Part shown: positions 7,950 to 16,534 of the stretch, one piece after another
How positions within the stretch are numbered: position 1 is the first letter of the stretch
Layout: the number at the start of each line of letters is the position of its first letter
DNA from: G963674685 sp964591275
Lineage (GTDB): Bacteria; Lernaellota; Lernaellaia; JACKCT01
Length of the DNA: 34,700 nucleotides
Direction of reading: 5' to 3'
Assembly (NCBI GenBank): GCA_964591275.1
Contig: CAZQAE010000055.1
Coordinates: 1-34,700 of the forward strand
Position numbers and translations under genes: made by a program
The notes under the pieces: generated by a model
Database searches by the model: none
The model's input: the letters and a program-made list of their open reading frames with translations, nothing else
Told to the model about the DNA's origin: nothing

Positions 7950-9724
7950 TGGCTGACGGCAAATCCATAATGCGTGTGTTTAAAGGCCAAATAGGGTCTC
8001 CGGGGATTGCCGTGGGGCTGGCCTATCTGGTGGATCGGGGCAAACTCCGTGTTCCCATGCGCATGGTTATGGCAGAGATGGTCCTTCTGGAAAAGAAACG
8101 CTTCAGCGATGCCATTCAACTGAGTCGCGAGCAGCTCCAATCGGCCCTTGAAAGAGACTTGTCCGAAGATCACCGTCAGATTCTCGATGCGCACCTCGCA
8201 TGGACTGTTGACCAATACATGATCGATGAAGTGGAAAAACTCATCGAAAACGATTACATCAACGCGGAGTGGGCCACAAAAAAACTATTTGACGGACTGA
8301 ACGCTACGCTGGCTTCCGAGGCGAAAAGGACCCGGGTCGAACGCTCACAGCTTTTTGATGAAGTATTCCACCGAATCATGAGCAACCTTATGGGTGTTCA
8401 GCAAGAAACCTTGGATACGGTGCCGCGAAACGTCATCCTCGTTGCGCACTCCCTGTCGCCGGCTGACATGGCTCATTTCGATAGAAGCCGAATCATTGGC
8501 ATGGCCACGGACATCGGCGGCCCGACAAGCCACGCCTCCATTCTCGCCCGAGGCATGGAGTTGCCCGGCGTCGTTGGACTTGAACATATCGCCACGGAAG
8601 TTCAAACCGGCGATCTTGTCATCATTGATGCGCTTGAGGGCAGCGTCATCGTCAACCCGACGCTCCTGGTTGTCGACAAATTTCAGCAAAGGTTGAGCCT
8701 GTTTGAAGAGCAGGAAACCCGGCTTCTTGAAATCAGGGATATGCCGGCGACCACCAAAGACGGCAAAGAAATAACAATACAGGCCAACATGGAATTCCTC
8801 GACGAAATAGAGGTCATGAAAAGGCATGGCGTCAAAGACATCGGTTTATTTCGCAGCGAATTTATCTTCTTGCTCAAAGGAGGCGTTGCGACCGAAGAGG
8901 AACAGTACGAGGTGTACTCGAAGCTTTTGCAGTCCGTCGGCTCCAACAGCGTTGTGACTATCAGAACCCTGGATCTTGGATCGGATAAACTGGTCGAGGA
9001 GTTGAACCCCCCTTCGGAAACCAATCCGGCGATGGGTTTGCGCGCCATTCGCTTCTGCCTTGAGCGCGAGGACATTTTTAAAGATCAGTTGCGTGCCTTG
9101 TTGCGGGCCAGCGTTTTCGGAAAACTGAGGATTATGTTCCCGATGATATCGGGTCTCGGAGAATTGCGTAAAGTCAAATACGTGCTCGACGAAGTGCGCC
9201 AGGAACTCGAACTCGAAGGAATTGAATTTGCAGACAACATTGACGTCGGCATTATGATTGAGGTGCCCAGCGCTGCGGTCATTGCCGATGTCCTCGCCGA
9301 AGAAGTAGATTTCTTCAGCATTGGGACTAACGATCTCATTCAATATACTCTGGCGGTTGATCGCTCAAACGAGCATGTTTCGCATATGTTCAAATCAACA
9401 CACTCGGCGATTCTTCGGCTTATCAAGCAAACGATTGAAGCGGCGACCGCCGCCGGCATCGACGTGTCCATGTGCGGAGAAATGGGCGGCGATGTCCAGA
9501 TGACGATGCTTCTGATCGGATTGGGCGTGTCAAGCTTTTCAACCAATCCCGCACAGGCGCTGCATGTCAAGCAGCTTGTACGGCAGATCGATTCCAAAAG
9601 CGCTGTCGAGTTCGCAAACAAAGCCATCAACATGAATGTCTGCGGAGAAATGTCTCGATTTATTAAAGAGGAAATGTCGGAGCGCTTCCCGGAAATATTT
9701 GAGAAGTTTACCTGGACGATTTAG
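7949..9724 (+). CDS. ptsI: PTS enzyme I (PEP-protein phosphotransferase)
   Basis: 591 residues, the usual size. The N-terminal HPr-binding domain leads to the phospho-His motif GGPTSHASILAR with H195. The C-terminal PEP-binding TIM barrel shows 'NPAMGLRAIRFCL', 'LRIMFPMISGLGEL', 'GTNDLIQYTLAVDR' and the catalytic Cys loop 'SMCGEMGGD'. It transfers phosphate from phosphoenolpyruvate to HPr. It is the last gene of the rightward housekeeping block. It ends 19 bases before the stop of a convergent gene, with no clear intrinsic terminator between them. Confidence 0.97.
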   Translation: MADGKSIMRVFKGQIGSPGIAVGLAYLVDRGKLRVPMRMVMAEMVLLEKKRFSDAIQLSREQLQSALERDLSEDHRQILDAHLAWTVDQYMIDEVEKLIENDYINAEWATKKLFDGLNATLASEAKRTRVERSQLFDEVFHRIMSNLMGVQQETLDTVPRNVILVAHSLSPADMAHFDRSRIIGMATDIGGPTSHASILARGMELPGVVGLEHIATEVQTGDLVIIDALEGSVIVNPTLLVVDKFQQRLSLFEEQETRLLEIRDMPATTKDGKEITIQANMEFLDEIEVMKRHGVKDIGLFRSEFIFLLKGGVATEEEQYEVYSKLLQSVGSNSVVTIRTLDLGSDKLVEELNPPSETNPAMGLRAIRFCLEREDIFKDQLRALLRASVFGKLRIMFPMISGLGELRKVKYVLDEVRQELELEGIEFADNIDVGIMIEVPSAAVIADVLAEEVDFFSIGTNDLIQYTLAVDRSNEHVSHMFKSTHSAILRLIKQTIEAATAAGIDVSMCGEMGGDVQMTMLLIGLGVSSFSTNPAQALHVKQLVRQIDSKSAVEFANKAINMNVCGEMSRFIKEEMSERFPEIFEKFTWTI

Positions 9725-9743
9725 CTTTTTGTCTAATGGCCCC

Positions 9744-11024
9744 TCAGAATTTGTACTCGGGGTTGTCCCGATCAAAATCCGCGTCGGTCAATCCCACATT
9801 TGGCGTGAAATCCCGCCACTCAAATGATTCGAATAACTGATCGTTTTCGTCGTAATTCACGGTTCTTATCGGCAGACCTGTTTCAACGTCATGCGCGTTG
9901 ATGGAATGGTAACTGTAATAGCCTTTTCCTTTGACCGTCCACGATTCCACGACGTAAACGTCCTTGCCGCCGACCCTTTGCAGTCCATTGAATTGCAGTT
10001 TGATCTCGTTATTGACAAGCCCCCGATGCAGGTTTTGGACTATGGTGCGCGCAGTGTGCCCAAGATCGGTTTCAGCGATATCGTGGTTGGTGTCCCCTTT
10101 GACCATAGAGCCGTTCGGGTCAAGCTTCACCGTGATAAAGTCCGCGAAGCCCCCATCGTGCGCGATGACTTTGTCGTTGTAGTGCCCTTGGCGAAAGAGG
10201 ATTTCCCGGCCTTCTTTCGGACCAGGGAGCCATTTCATGTAAATGTCCCCCGGCTTGCGAAATTTTGTGTACATATTCATGAAGGGCTGCAATTTCCCTT
10301 TGATCCGCTCCTGTTTATGCATCACGCATGTATAGTCTTTCATCTTCGCGTAATTGCCGAGTAGCGTGGACTGAAATTGCGCGGCATCAATGACAATACC
10401 GTCGGTGGAGTAACCGGGGAATCCAAGGGAAGGATTTAATGGGTCGAATTGATTGGCCGCAAAGCGGGGGTTGAACTTAAAATTTGCAAATTCAAACTGT
10501 TCGAGAATGCGGTCCTTGTCGTCTTTCACAACGATTTTGACTGGCAGACCCCTGGCATTTAGAGTCAGGGCAATGTTGCCCACTTTCGTGTTTTTCAGAA
10601 CCTCTAAGATTTTACCCACGCCGAGAAATTCAATGCCGAGCCGGTAATCTTTTTTGATGATTTTGTCGTCCACAGGAATGCTGACGGCCGCGAAAGACAG
10701 GGCGCCGCCTTCCATAATCCAGGCTTGGTTATTATTCCATCCTGGATTATAGAGAATCGTGCGGTTCCGATGGCGCTTTCCTGTCCACTTGGCGAAAACG
10801 GCGCCGGCTTTTGTGCACTTGACTTCAACAACTTCAGCCGGTCGCAAGGCGCCTCGCACGCGATGCCTTAATGTCAAGGTATAGCTCGCCTCTTTGAACT
10901 TGGAAAAAGCCCTGGTCATTTTTTTCATGTCGGTCTGCGTGTCGCTATAGGCGATGTTTGGTCCGACGAAAAGAAAAACAATGAATGAAGAGAGTAAAGA
11001 AATGAGTAGAGTATTAGCTTTCAC
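9744..11024 (-). CDS. Secreted protein with two DUF1571-like halves
   Basis: 426 residues if translation starts at GTG 11024, which is preceded by a GGAGG ribosome-binding site and opens a clean signal peptide ('LLISLLSSFIVFLFVGPNIAYS'). A longer reading to 11120 adds 32 residues that spoil the signal. The second half (~220-426) matches the DUF1571 pattern: 'YTCVMHKQERIKGKLQ', 'FRKPGDIYMKWLPGP', 'GREILFRQGH', then a C-terminal 'F.W.DF..N..L...DFD..NP.Y'. The first half (~35-215) shows the same order in weaker form, ending in '..F.PRFAANQFDPLNPSLGF', so the gene looks internally duplicated. DUF1571 has no established biochemical role; the fold resembles periplasmic lipid-binding beta sheets, but that is inference. 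Confidence 0.75.
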   Translation of the reverse strand: MKANTLLISLLSSFIVFLFVGPNIAYSDTQTDMKKMTRAFSKFKEASYTLTLRHRVRGALRPAEVVEVKCTKAGAVFAKWTGKRHRNRTILYNPGWNNNQAWIMEGGALSFAAVSIPVDDKIIKKDYRLGIEFLGVGKILEVLKNTKVGNIALTLNARGLPVKIVVKDDKDRILEQFEFANFKFNPRFAANQFDPLNPSLGFPGYSTDGIVIDAAQFQSTLLGNYAKMKDYTCVMHKQERIKGKLQPFMNMYTKFRKPGDIYMKWLPGPKEGREILFRQGHYNDKVIAHDGGFADFITVKLDPNGSMVKGDTNHDIAETDLGHTARTIVQNLHRGLVNNEIKLQFNGLQRVGGKDVYVVESWTVKGKGYYSYHSINAHDVETGLPIRTVNYDENDQLFESFEWRDFTPNVGLTDADFDRDNPEYKF

Positions 11025-11147
11025 AAGCGTCGCCTCCGAAATAAGTGAGCTTAAGTGCAATGAATTACCACAAATACATCTATCCGCCAAGGCTGATTCT
11101 GTCAATTTTTCACACCGCAAAAAAATGAAAAAGGGGAGACCTCTTTC

Positions 11148-11176
11148 TTGACAATGGAGATATTAGAAGTTAAAGA
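11148..11176 (+). promoter_or_regulatory. Candidate promoter for the SdrD-B-like gene
   Basis: A perfect -35 box TTGACA (11148-11153) is followed after 17 bases by TAAAGA (11171-11176), a poor -10 match. It points at the gene at 11264, giving an ~80-base leader that ends in an AGGGGAA ribosome-binding site. It lies in the 239-base gap between two divergent genes. Confidence 0.35.
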
Positions 11177-11263
11177 GGTATTCGTGGCTAAGGAATTAAT
11201 GGCCGACTTAGGGTTGGAAGCAAAATAAAAGGTTTCAAAGTTCAGCAACAAAAGGGGAAGCAC

Positions 11264-12388
11264 ATGAACATTTCCAAGGCGCTCATTATGACAATGGTTG
11301 TTACGGTTTTTGTGGGAGTCGGCTACATGACGGCATTGGCCGGAGATCCAATCGTCATCGGGGATTACGTTTGGTTCGACGGAGATTGCAACGGTGTTCA
11401 GGATGACGGCGACGACGCCGGAATCAATGACGTTCTCGTATGGTTCTATCGGGATTATGATTGCAACGGCGTTATTGACGGCGACGACGCAGTCTATGAT
11501 TACGATTTTACGCGCGACGACGATTTCGGAATTCCCGGTTTCTACGAGATTCCTTCTTCCGGCGACCGCTGCTTTGTCGTGGAATTGGATGCGGCAACAA
11601 TACCGGAAGGACTGTTTGTCCGCGCCGGAACCTCCTTTTTGGTTGCTACGCACAACGTGGATTATTTCGACGCCGATTTCGGGCTTTGCGACGAGCAAGT
11701 CGAATGCGGAGACTGCGATGGGAAAATAACCGAGTTGACTCTGATTTTTCATGGCACTGAAGCGGCATGGGTGGAAGTCAACGCCAAGGGAAAAAAGAAA
11801 AAGGGCAAAGGACATCATGGTAATGATCAAGGTGAACACCTGTTTGCTGGCGAAGTAGCTTCGAATGGAGAGTTCACCTTTGTGGGCCTCGGCAGGGACG
11901 GAGAAATGGGGACTGAAATCACGATCTTCGTGGATGGCAATGAAAATGCAAAAATCCATACGAGCTGTTCCAAGCCTATCGGTCCTGGCCTTATCGCCGG
12001 CGATTTCGAAGTTATCGATGGATACAGCCGCAATGGCGGCCAGCTCTGTCCCGTTGAAAATCCGGGCAGCGGATACGGCGAGTGCGCGGGCAAGGTGACT
12101 GAGCTGACCTTCCAATATATGGGCGACGAAGAAGCCTTCATCGAAGTTGATCAGAAAAAAGACGGCAATGTCTTCGCGGATTTCGTTGCACCTGGCGACA
12201 CTTTCACGATTTACGGCACAGACAAAAAAGGTACTCTCGGAACCGAAATCTACCTTTACGCGGACGGCGCCAATGAGGTTGCCATCCACACAAGCTGCTC
12301 CCGACCGATCGGCCCGGGTCTCGTGGCCGGCGACTTCCTGGTTATCGAGGGATACAGCAGAGAGGGTGGAGAGCTACCGCCTCTGTAA
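11264..12388 (+). CDS. Secreted protein: SdrD-B-like domain plus two copies of a second domain
   Basis: 374 residues; ATG 11264 follows AGGGGAA. The signal peptide ends about residue 26 (TALA|GD). Residues ~30-140 resemble the SdrD-B/Cna-B-like domain ('IGDYVWFDGDCNGVQDDGDD', 'CNGVIDGDD', 'DADFG'), whose Asp-rich loops bind calcium in surface proteins. Residues 151-261 and 274-371 are two copies of another domain sharing 'GK.TELT', 'GT.GTEI..', 'IHTSCS.PIGPGL.AGDF.VI.GYSR.GG'. The copies differ mainly by a Lys/Gly/His-rich insert in the first ('KGKKKKGKGHHGND'). No C-terminal anchor or sorting motif is seen, so it is probably released or held by partners. A strong terminator lies 27 bases downstream, so it is monocistronic. 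Role unknown. Confidence 0.75.
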   Translation: MNISKALIMTMVVTVFVGVGYMTALAGDPIVIGDYVWFDGDCNGVQDDGDDAGINDVLVWFYRDYDCNGVIDGDDAVYDYDFTRDDDFGIPGFYEIPSSGDRCFVVELDAATIPEGLFVRAGTSFLVATHNVDYFDADFGLCDEQVECGDCDGKITELTLIFHGTEAAWVEVNAKGKKKKGKGHHGNDQGEHLFAGEVASNGEFTFVGLGRDGEMGTEITIFVDGNENAKIHTSCSKPIGPGLIAGDFEVIDGYSRNGGQLCPVENPGSGYGECAGKVTELTFQYMGDEEAFIEVDQKKDGNVFADFVAPGDTFTIYGTDKKGTLGTEIYLYADGANEVAIHTSCSRPIGPGLVAGDFLVIEGYSREGGELPPL

Positions 12389-12414
12389 TTCAATGAATTG
12401 ATACGATTAAGAAT

Positions 12415-12452
12415 GGGCCGGAAGTGTAAGCAAACACTTCCGGCCCTTTTTT
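12415..12452 (+). terminator. Rho-independent terminator
   Basis: A perfect 13-base-pair stem pairs GGGCCGGAAGTGT (12415-12427) with ACACTTCCGGCCC (12434-12446) around a six-base loop and runs straight into six T (12447-12452). It closes the transcription unit ending at 12388 and separates it from the next operon. Confidence 0.95.
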
Positions 12453-12633
12453 CATGACATGAAAAGAGAGTGTTGCGAGTAGAAACGGCGCCAAAACTCT
12501 TTACAAGGAAAGCCTTTGGCGTTCGTCGAGAGCTGGAGTACAATGCTTGAAATTCCGCTCATCAAAGCTTGACAAAACTTCCGGGCTTCGCCTAGATGGT
12601 TTTGGAAAAGGGAACATCTTTTTGGACGGAAAC

Positions 12634-13155
12634 ATGACGAACTGGTCATGGAAATGGTTGGTCGGAGTCTTCATCATTGCGGCGCTTTCGCCGGCTCTGT
12701 CGTGCGCGCCGGATAAAGAGGATGACAGCGGCGAAGACATCGATGCGGTGGCTATCGAACTCGTCGTGGATAACGACGACTTTTTGGGTTTCACCAAGGA
12801 CAAGGTCATCGGCGACATCTGGTTTTCCGATTCGGTCGGTCCGGTGGGAACGCCGGTGGACATCGTTGTGCAGATCAATGAATGGGATCGGATGGATGAC
12901 GAAAATATCGATTTTGTCTGCACGATAACCCTTGCAAATCCAGACCTCATCAAACTTGACGAACACATTTTTGTATTCGAGATCGATGCGGAGCGCGTAC
13001 AGGAAATGATCATCATACCGCAGGTCAAAACGATTCCGTCGGTTCTCGATTATGAAGTTGAGATTACAGCGATCAATCCCAACGATCCAAACGACCGCTT
13101 CGAGGCCGTCCTGGATTATCAATTCCTGGTCAGCCAGGGGACGCCGGCCACCTGA
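12634..13155 (+). CDS. Putative small lipoprotein, unknown function
   Basis: 173 residues from ATG 12634 (a weak GGACGGA lies upstream). An alternative TTG start at 12547 would add 29 residues in front of the signal and is less likely. The N-terminus has a hydrophobic signal ending in SPALSC, an imperfect lipobox (Ala rather than Leu at -3), followed by an acidic stretch 'DKEDDSGEDID' typical of lipoproteins in this genome. The rest looks like one beta-sandwich domain with no recognised motif. It ends 9 bases before a GT2 gene and is probably the first gene of that operon. Confidence 0.6.
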   Translation: MTNWSWKWLVGVFIIAALSPALSCAPDKEDDSGEDIDAVAIELVVDNDDFLGFTKDKVIGDIWFSDSVGPVGTPVDIVVQINEWDRMDDENIDFVCTITLANPDLIKLDEHIFVFEIDAERVQEMIIIPQVKTIPSVLDYEVEITAINPNDPNDRFEAVLDYQFLVSQGTPAT

Positions 13156-13164
13156 TTTCGTATT

Positions 13165-14097
13165 ATGCCTGAGTTGTCCATCGTCATACCCTGCTTCAAC
13201 GAAGAGGGATCCCTTCCCGAACTCATCGAACGGCTGACGAAATCCCTTGTCTCGTACGGGGATTCCTACGAAATTATTTTCGTGGATGACGGCAGCACGG
13301 ACGCCGGTTTCGACATCATTCGCAAAGCCCACGGCGAAGACGCCCGCATCAAAGCCATTCGCTTCCGGCGCAACTTCGGGAAAAGCGCGGCCCTTAGCGC
13401 CGGGTTTTGCGAGGCCGCCGGTGAAGTCGTCATGACAATGGATGCCGATCTTCAGGATGATCCCGATGAAATAGGCAATTTTATCGCCAAGCTCAACGAG
13501 GGATATGACCTTGTCACCGGGTGGAAAAAGAACCGTCACGATCCTCTGGAAAAAACACTTCCATCCCGTTTCTTCAACACTATCACGGCAAAACTGACGG
13601 GAATTCCCATCCACGATTTCAACTGCGGCTTTAAGGCTTATCGTCGCGAGGTCTTGCCGGAAATCGAGATATATGGAGAACTTCACAGATACATCCCGGT
13701 TTTGGCGAAACAGAGAGGTTTTCGTATCGCAGAACTGCCCGTGAAGCACAGTCCACGGCTATTCGGAAAGTCCAAGTACGGGCTGGAACGCTACATTCGC
13801 GGAGCGACGGACCTATTGACGATATTGTTTCTGACCAAATACATGCAGCGCCCCGCGCATCTGTTTGGCGGCGGCGGAATCGTCCTGGGCGGCCTGGGAT
13901 TTGCGATCTGCCTGTATATGACAGGCCTTTGGTTAGCCGGACAAGGACCCATTGGCAATCGGCCTCTATTGCTTTTCGGCGTCTTGCTTCTGATCACCGG
14001 CATGCAATTCATCTCCACCGGCCTGATAGGGGAATTACTCACAAAGCATTCCGACAAGCGGGGGCGGGATTACACAATCCAAGAGAATTTAAAATGA
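13165..14097 (+). CDS. GT2 glycosyltransferase, polyprenyl-phosphate sugar transferase type
   Basis: 310 residues. The GT-A domain (~1-225) shows 'LSIVIPCFNEEGSLPEL', DDGST (41-45) and the metal-binding DADLQDDP (93-100). Two membrane helices follow (~230-255 and ~265-290). This is the architecture of dolichol-phosphate mannose synthase-like and ArnC/GtrB-like enzymes, which load a sugar onto a polyprenyl phosphate at the inner membrane. The sugar cannot be read from the sequence. The downstream GT39-like enzyme would be the natural user of such a lipid-linked sugar. The stop overlaps the next ATG (ATGA). Confidence 0.88.
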   Translation: MPELSIVIPCFNEEGSLPELIERLTKSLVSYGDSYEIIFVDDGSTDAGFDIIRKAHGEDARIKAIRFRRNFGKSAALSAGFCEAAGEVVMTMDADLQDDPDEIGNFIAKLNEGYDLVTGWKKNRHDPLEKTLPSRFFNTITAKLTGIPIHDFNCGFKAYRREVLPEIEIYGELHRYIPVLAKQRGFRIAELPVKHSPRLFGKSKYGLERYIRGATDLLTILFLTKYMQRPAHLFGGGGIVLGGLGFAICLYMTGLWLAGQGPIGNRPLLLFGVLLLITGMQFISTGLIGELLTKHSDKRGRDYTIQENLK

Positions 14098-15014
14098 TCT
14101 CGCCTCGCGTCAAGGCCACTTTGCGCTGGGTTCTGGCGCTTGTCATTCTCATGTTTCTTGGTTTTGGACTGGTCTCACAGTGGGATAAACTGCAAAGCAG
14201 CGCCATCGAATTCAGTGGGACCTTTCTGGCTCTTTGCGTAGCGTTGAATCTCATTTTCTTTTTGATTCAGGCTTGGGTTTGGCGGCTATGTCTGTGTTTT
14301 TTGGGACATCCGATAGCCCTCGCCGAAGCTTTTTACATCTGGTCGGCCTCGCAGATCAGCAAATACGTCCCCGGCAAAGTCATGCTGATTCTTGTCCGCG
14401 TCGGCTTGGCTCAGGACGAATCGGTTCCAAAAGCAAAAACCATCGTGTCGATTTACCTCGAACTCATGCTGATGATTATAACTTCCGCCGGCGTGGCTCT
14501 ATTGCTTGCCCCAGCGGCTTTTGAATCATTTCAACAATACCATTACTTGATATTTTCGGTCATCATCGTCTTTGGGCTGACCACGCTGCACCCGATAGTT
14601 TTGCCCAGGATTGTCAATCTGGGTTTAAGCATTTTGAAAAAGGACAATATCGAATTTAGCATTCCTTTTCGGCGGATGCTCTTTTGCGCGGCGCTTCATT
14701 TTGCGGGATGGTTCATTCACGGACTTTCCGCCATGGCGGCGGTGAAGGCTGTTGGCGCGGAGATTCCGCCTATGTGGACGGTCCTGATCGGATTTTTCGC
14801 GGCCGGGTGGCTGATCGGTTTTTTGTCTTTCCTGACTCCGGGAGGTCTTGGCGTTAGGGAAGGAGCTTTGGCGGTGTTTCTGACGGCTTTTTTCCCACTG
14901 GAAGTTGCCATTGCTATCTCGCTTCTGTCGCGCGTGGCCTGGATATTGGCGGAAATTGTGATGGCGGGGATTTTTTGGGCTATTCATCGTAAAAGCAAGG
15001 CGGTCGCGCTGTGA
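14094..15014 (+). CDS. Flippase-like integral membrane protein (LPG synthase TM / UPF0104 type)
   Basis: 306 residues from ATG 14094, overlapping the previous stop; about eight hydrophobic helices. 'SASQISKYVPGKVMLILVRV' in the first third and 'FLTPGGLGVREGALAVFL' near the C-terminus are the hallmark segments of the lysylphosphatidylglycerol synthase TM-region/AglD family. Members without an attached synthetase domain, as here, are often encoded beside GT2 and GT39 enzymes and are proposed to flip or handle polyprenyl-linked sugars. That role is inference from context. Confidence 0.83.
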   Translation: MISPRVKATLRWVLALVILMFLGFGLVSQWDKLQSSAIEFSGTFLALCVALNLIFFLIQAWVWRLCLCFLGHPIALAEAFYIWSASQISKYVPGKVMLILVRVGLAQDESVPKAKTIVSIYLELMLMIITSAGVALLLAPAAFESFQQYHYLIFSVIIVFGLTTLHPIVLPRIVNLGLSILKKDNIEFSIPFRRMLFCAALHFAGWFIHGLSAMAAVKAVGAEIPPMWTVLIGFFAAGWLIGFLSFLTPGGLGVREGALAVFLTAFFPLEVAIAISLLSRVAWILAEIVMAGIFWAIHRKSKAVAL

Positions 15015-16534
15015 ATCTGATCGAAAGATTAAATCTTGATGAACGCTACGCGCGCAGGGCTATGTTCCTCGTCTTGCTTTTTGGCATCGCCATTCGCCTG
15101 CCCGGATTGACGTCTCCCATTGCCGACAGGCAATCCTGGAACCAATGCTCCACGGCCACGGTGATCCGAAATTTCGCCGAAAATGGTTTCGATCTTCTTC
15201 ACCCGGAGTGGGACGTCCTTGATCCCGGCGGAACCGGGCCGAATATCGAAGCGGAGGAGGCGCCGATATATTCAGGAGCTTCGGCGATTCTTTACACAAT
15301 TTTCGGGCAATCTCACGCCTGGCCGAGACTTCTTTCGATTCTGGCGATGATCGTCGGGGGCCTGTATTTGTTCCGACTGGCGGCACGCATATACGATCCA
15401 TCTGTGGGACTTTTCGCACTTTTCATTTGGAACCTTGCTCCATATCCCTGGTTTTTCGGCCGCACGATCATGTCTGATCCCTGGATGCTGGCGGCCTCGA
15501 TAGCAGCCGCCGATTACTATGAGCTATGGCTGCGTGACGACCGGACATCCCATCTCCTCAAATCCGGGATCGCTACAGCCCTGGCTGGATTATTCAAAGC
15601 TTTCGCGCTGCACATCGGCTTTCTCTTTTTGATGGCGGGGTTGTTGAAAAAGCGCGCTAAACTCTTTAGCGACTGGAGAATCTATATCTTTGGCGCTATC
15701 TGTCTCATCCCGCCGATTGCGTGGATTTATTACGCCTCACTGATCGGGAGCCTGGGAAACGTTACGGAGGCTCCGGGAGAGATCATCGGCGCGCCGCATT
15801 TGTGGGGATCCTGGTCGATGCTGATTGATCTGGATTTCTGGAATCGAATCCAGTCCAGAATTTTTGATCGTTCAATGACTCCTGTTGCGACGATCTTCGT
15901 CGCGCTTTCGATTTTGTTTTCAGGTACACGGCGAAAAAGCGGCTACATATGGCTTTGGCTTCTGGCCGCGCTTGGCTACGTCCTAATGGTCAAGTCCGGC
16001 AACAATGAGCACAACTACTATCAACTGCCCTTCACGCCGCCTTTGGCGATTCTTGCCGGTGCGGGACTTTCCGCGCTGGCCGGGAGAGTTTCACAATCAA
16101 GACGCAGCGCGGTAGTTATCGCGGCGCTGACGATATTCACGCTTGTTTCGTTTCTCTACGTTCGCGGGGAATACAGGCAGGATCTTAGCAGCGTGGAGGC
16201 GGGCAAGCTCGCCAGGGCCTTTTCCGAACCCGGCGATATTATTCTTGTGCTCGACCCCGGCTCCACGCGCAAAAACCAGGTTCTCTACCACGCGTACCGG
16301 CGCGGATGGCACGTCGGACGGCTTGACGGCAAAGGTGTTGAAAAGTATATCTCCTGGGGCGCCACGCACGCCGTTATCTGTTTGTCTGATGATCAGCGGG
16401 TGCGCGGCCACAAAGCTATTCGGTATCTGGACCGGCATTATCGTCCCCTTGGCGGCGCCGCCGTCATGGGGGATGGTCGTTTGCACAAGATCAGAATCTA
16501 TGAGCTGAAAGCGAAGGATATTGAGACCCCATAA
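15011..16534 (+). CDS. GT39/PMT-like membrane glycosyltransferase
   Basis: 507 residues, GTG start at 15011 overlapping the preceding stop. There are ~10 membrane helices, with an early periplasmic loop containing the motif region 'LTSPIADRQSWNQCSTATVIR' (in part) and the acidic 'NIEAEEAPIYSGASAILY' loop typical of ArnT/PMT-like GT-C enzymes. Such enzymes take a sugar from a polyprenyl-phosphate carrier and put it on lipid or protein on the outer face of the inner membrane. A soluble C-terminal tail of ~110 residues follows. Acceptor unknown. Together with the two genes before it, it makes a complete make-flip-transfer set. Confidence 0.8.
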   Translation: MNLIERLNLDERYARRAMFLVLLFGIAIRLPGLTSPIADRQSWNQCSTATVIRNFAENGFDLLHPEWDVLDPGGTGPNIEAEEAPIYSGASAILYTIFGQSHAWPRLLSILAMIVGGLYLFRLAARIYDPSVGLFALFIWNLAPYPWFFGRTIMSDPWMLAASIAAADYYELWLRDDRTSHLLKSGIATALAGLFKAFALHIGFLFLMAGLLKKRAKLFSDWRIYIFGAICLIPPIAWIYYASLIGSLGNVTEAPGEIIGAPHLWGSWSMLIDLDFWNRIQSRIFDRSMTPVATIFVALSILFSGTRRKSGYIWLWLLAALGYVLMVKSGNNEHNYYQLPFTPPLAILAGAGLSALAGRVSQSRRSAVVIAALTIFTLVSFLYVRGEYRQDLSSVEAGKLARAFSEPGDIILVLDPGSTRKNQVLYHAYRRGWHVGRLDGKGVEKYISWGATHAVICLSDDQRVRGHKAIRYLDRHYRPLGGAAVMGDGRLHKIRIYELKAKDIETP

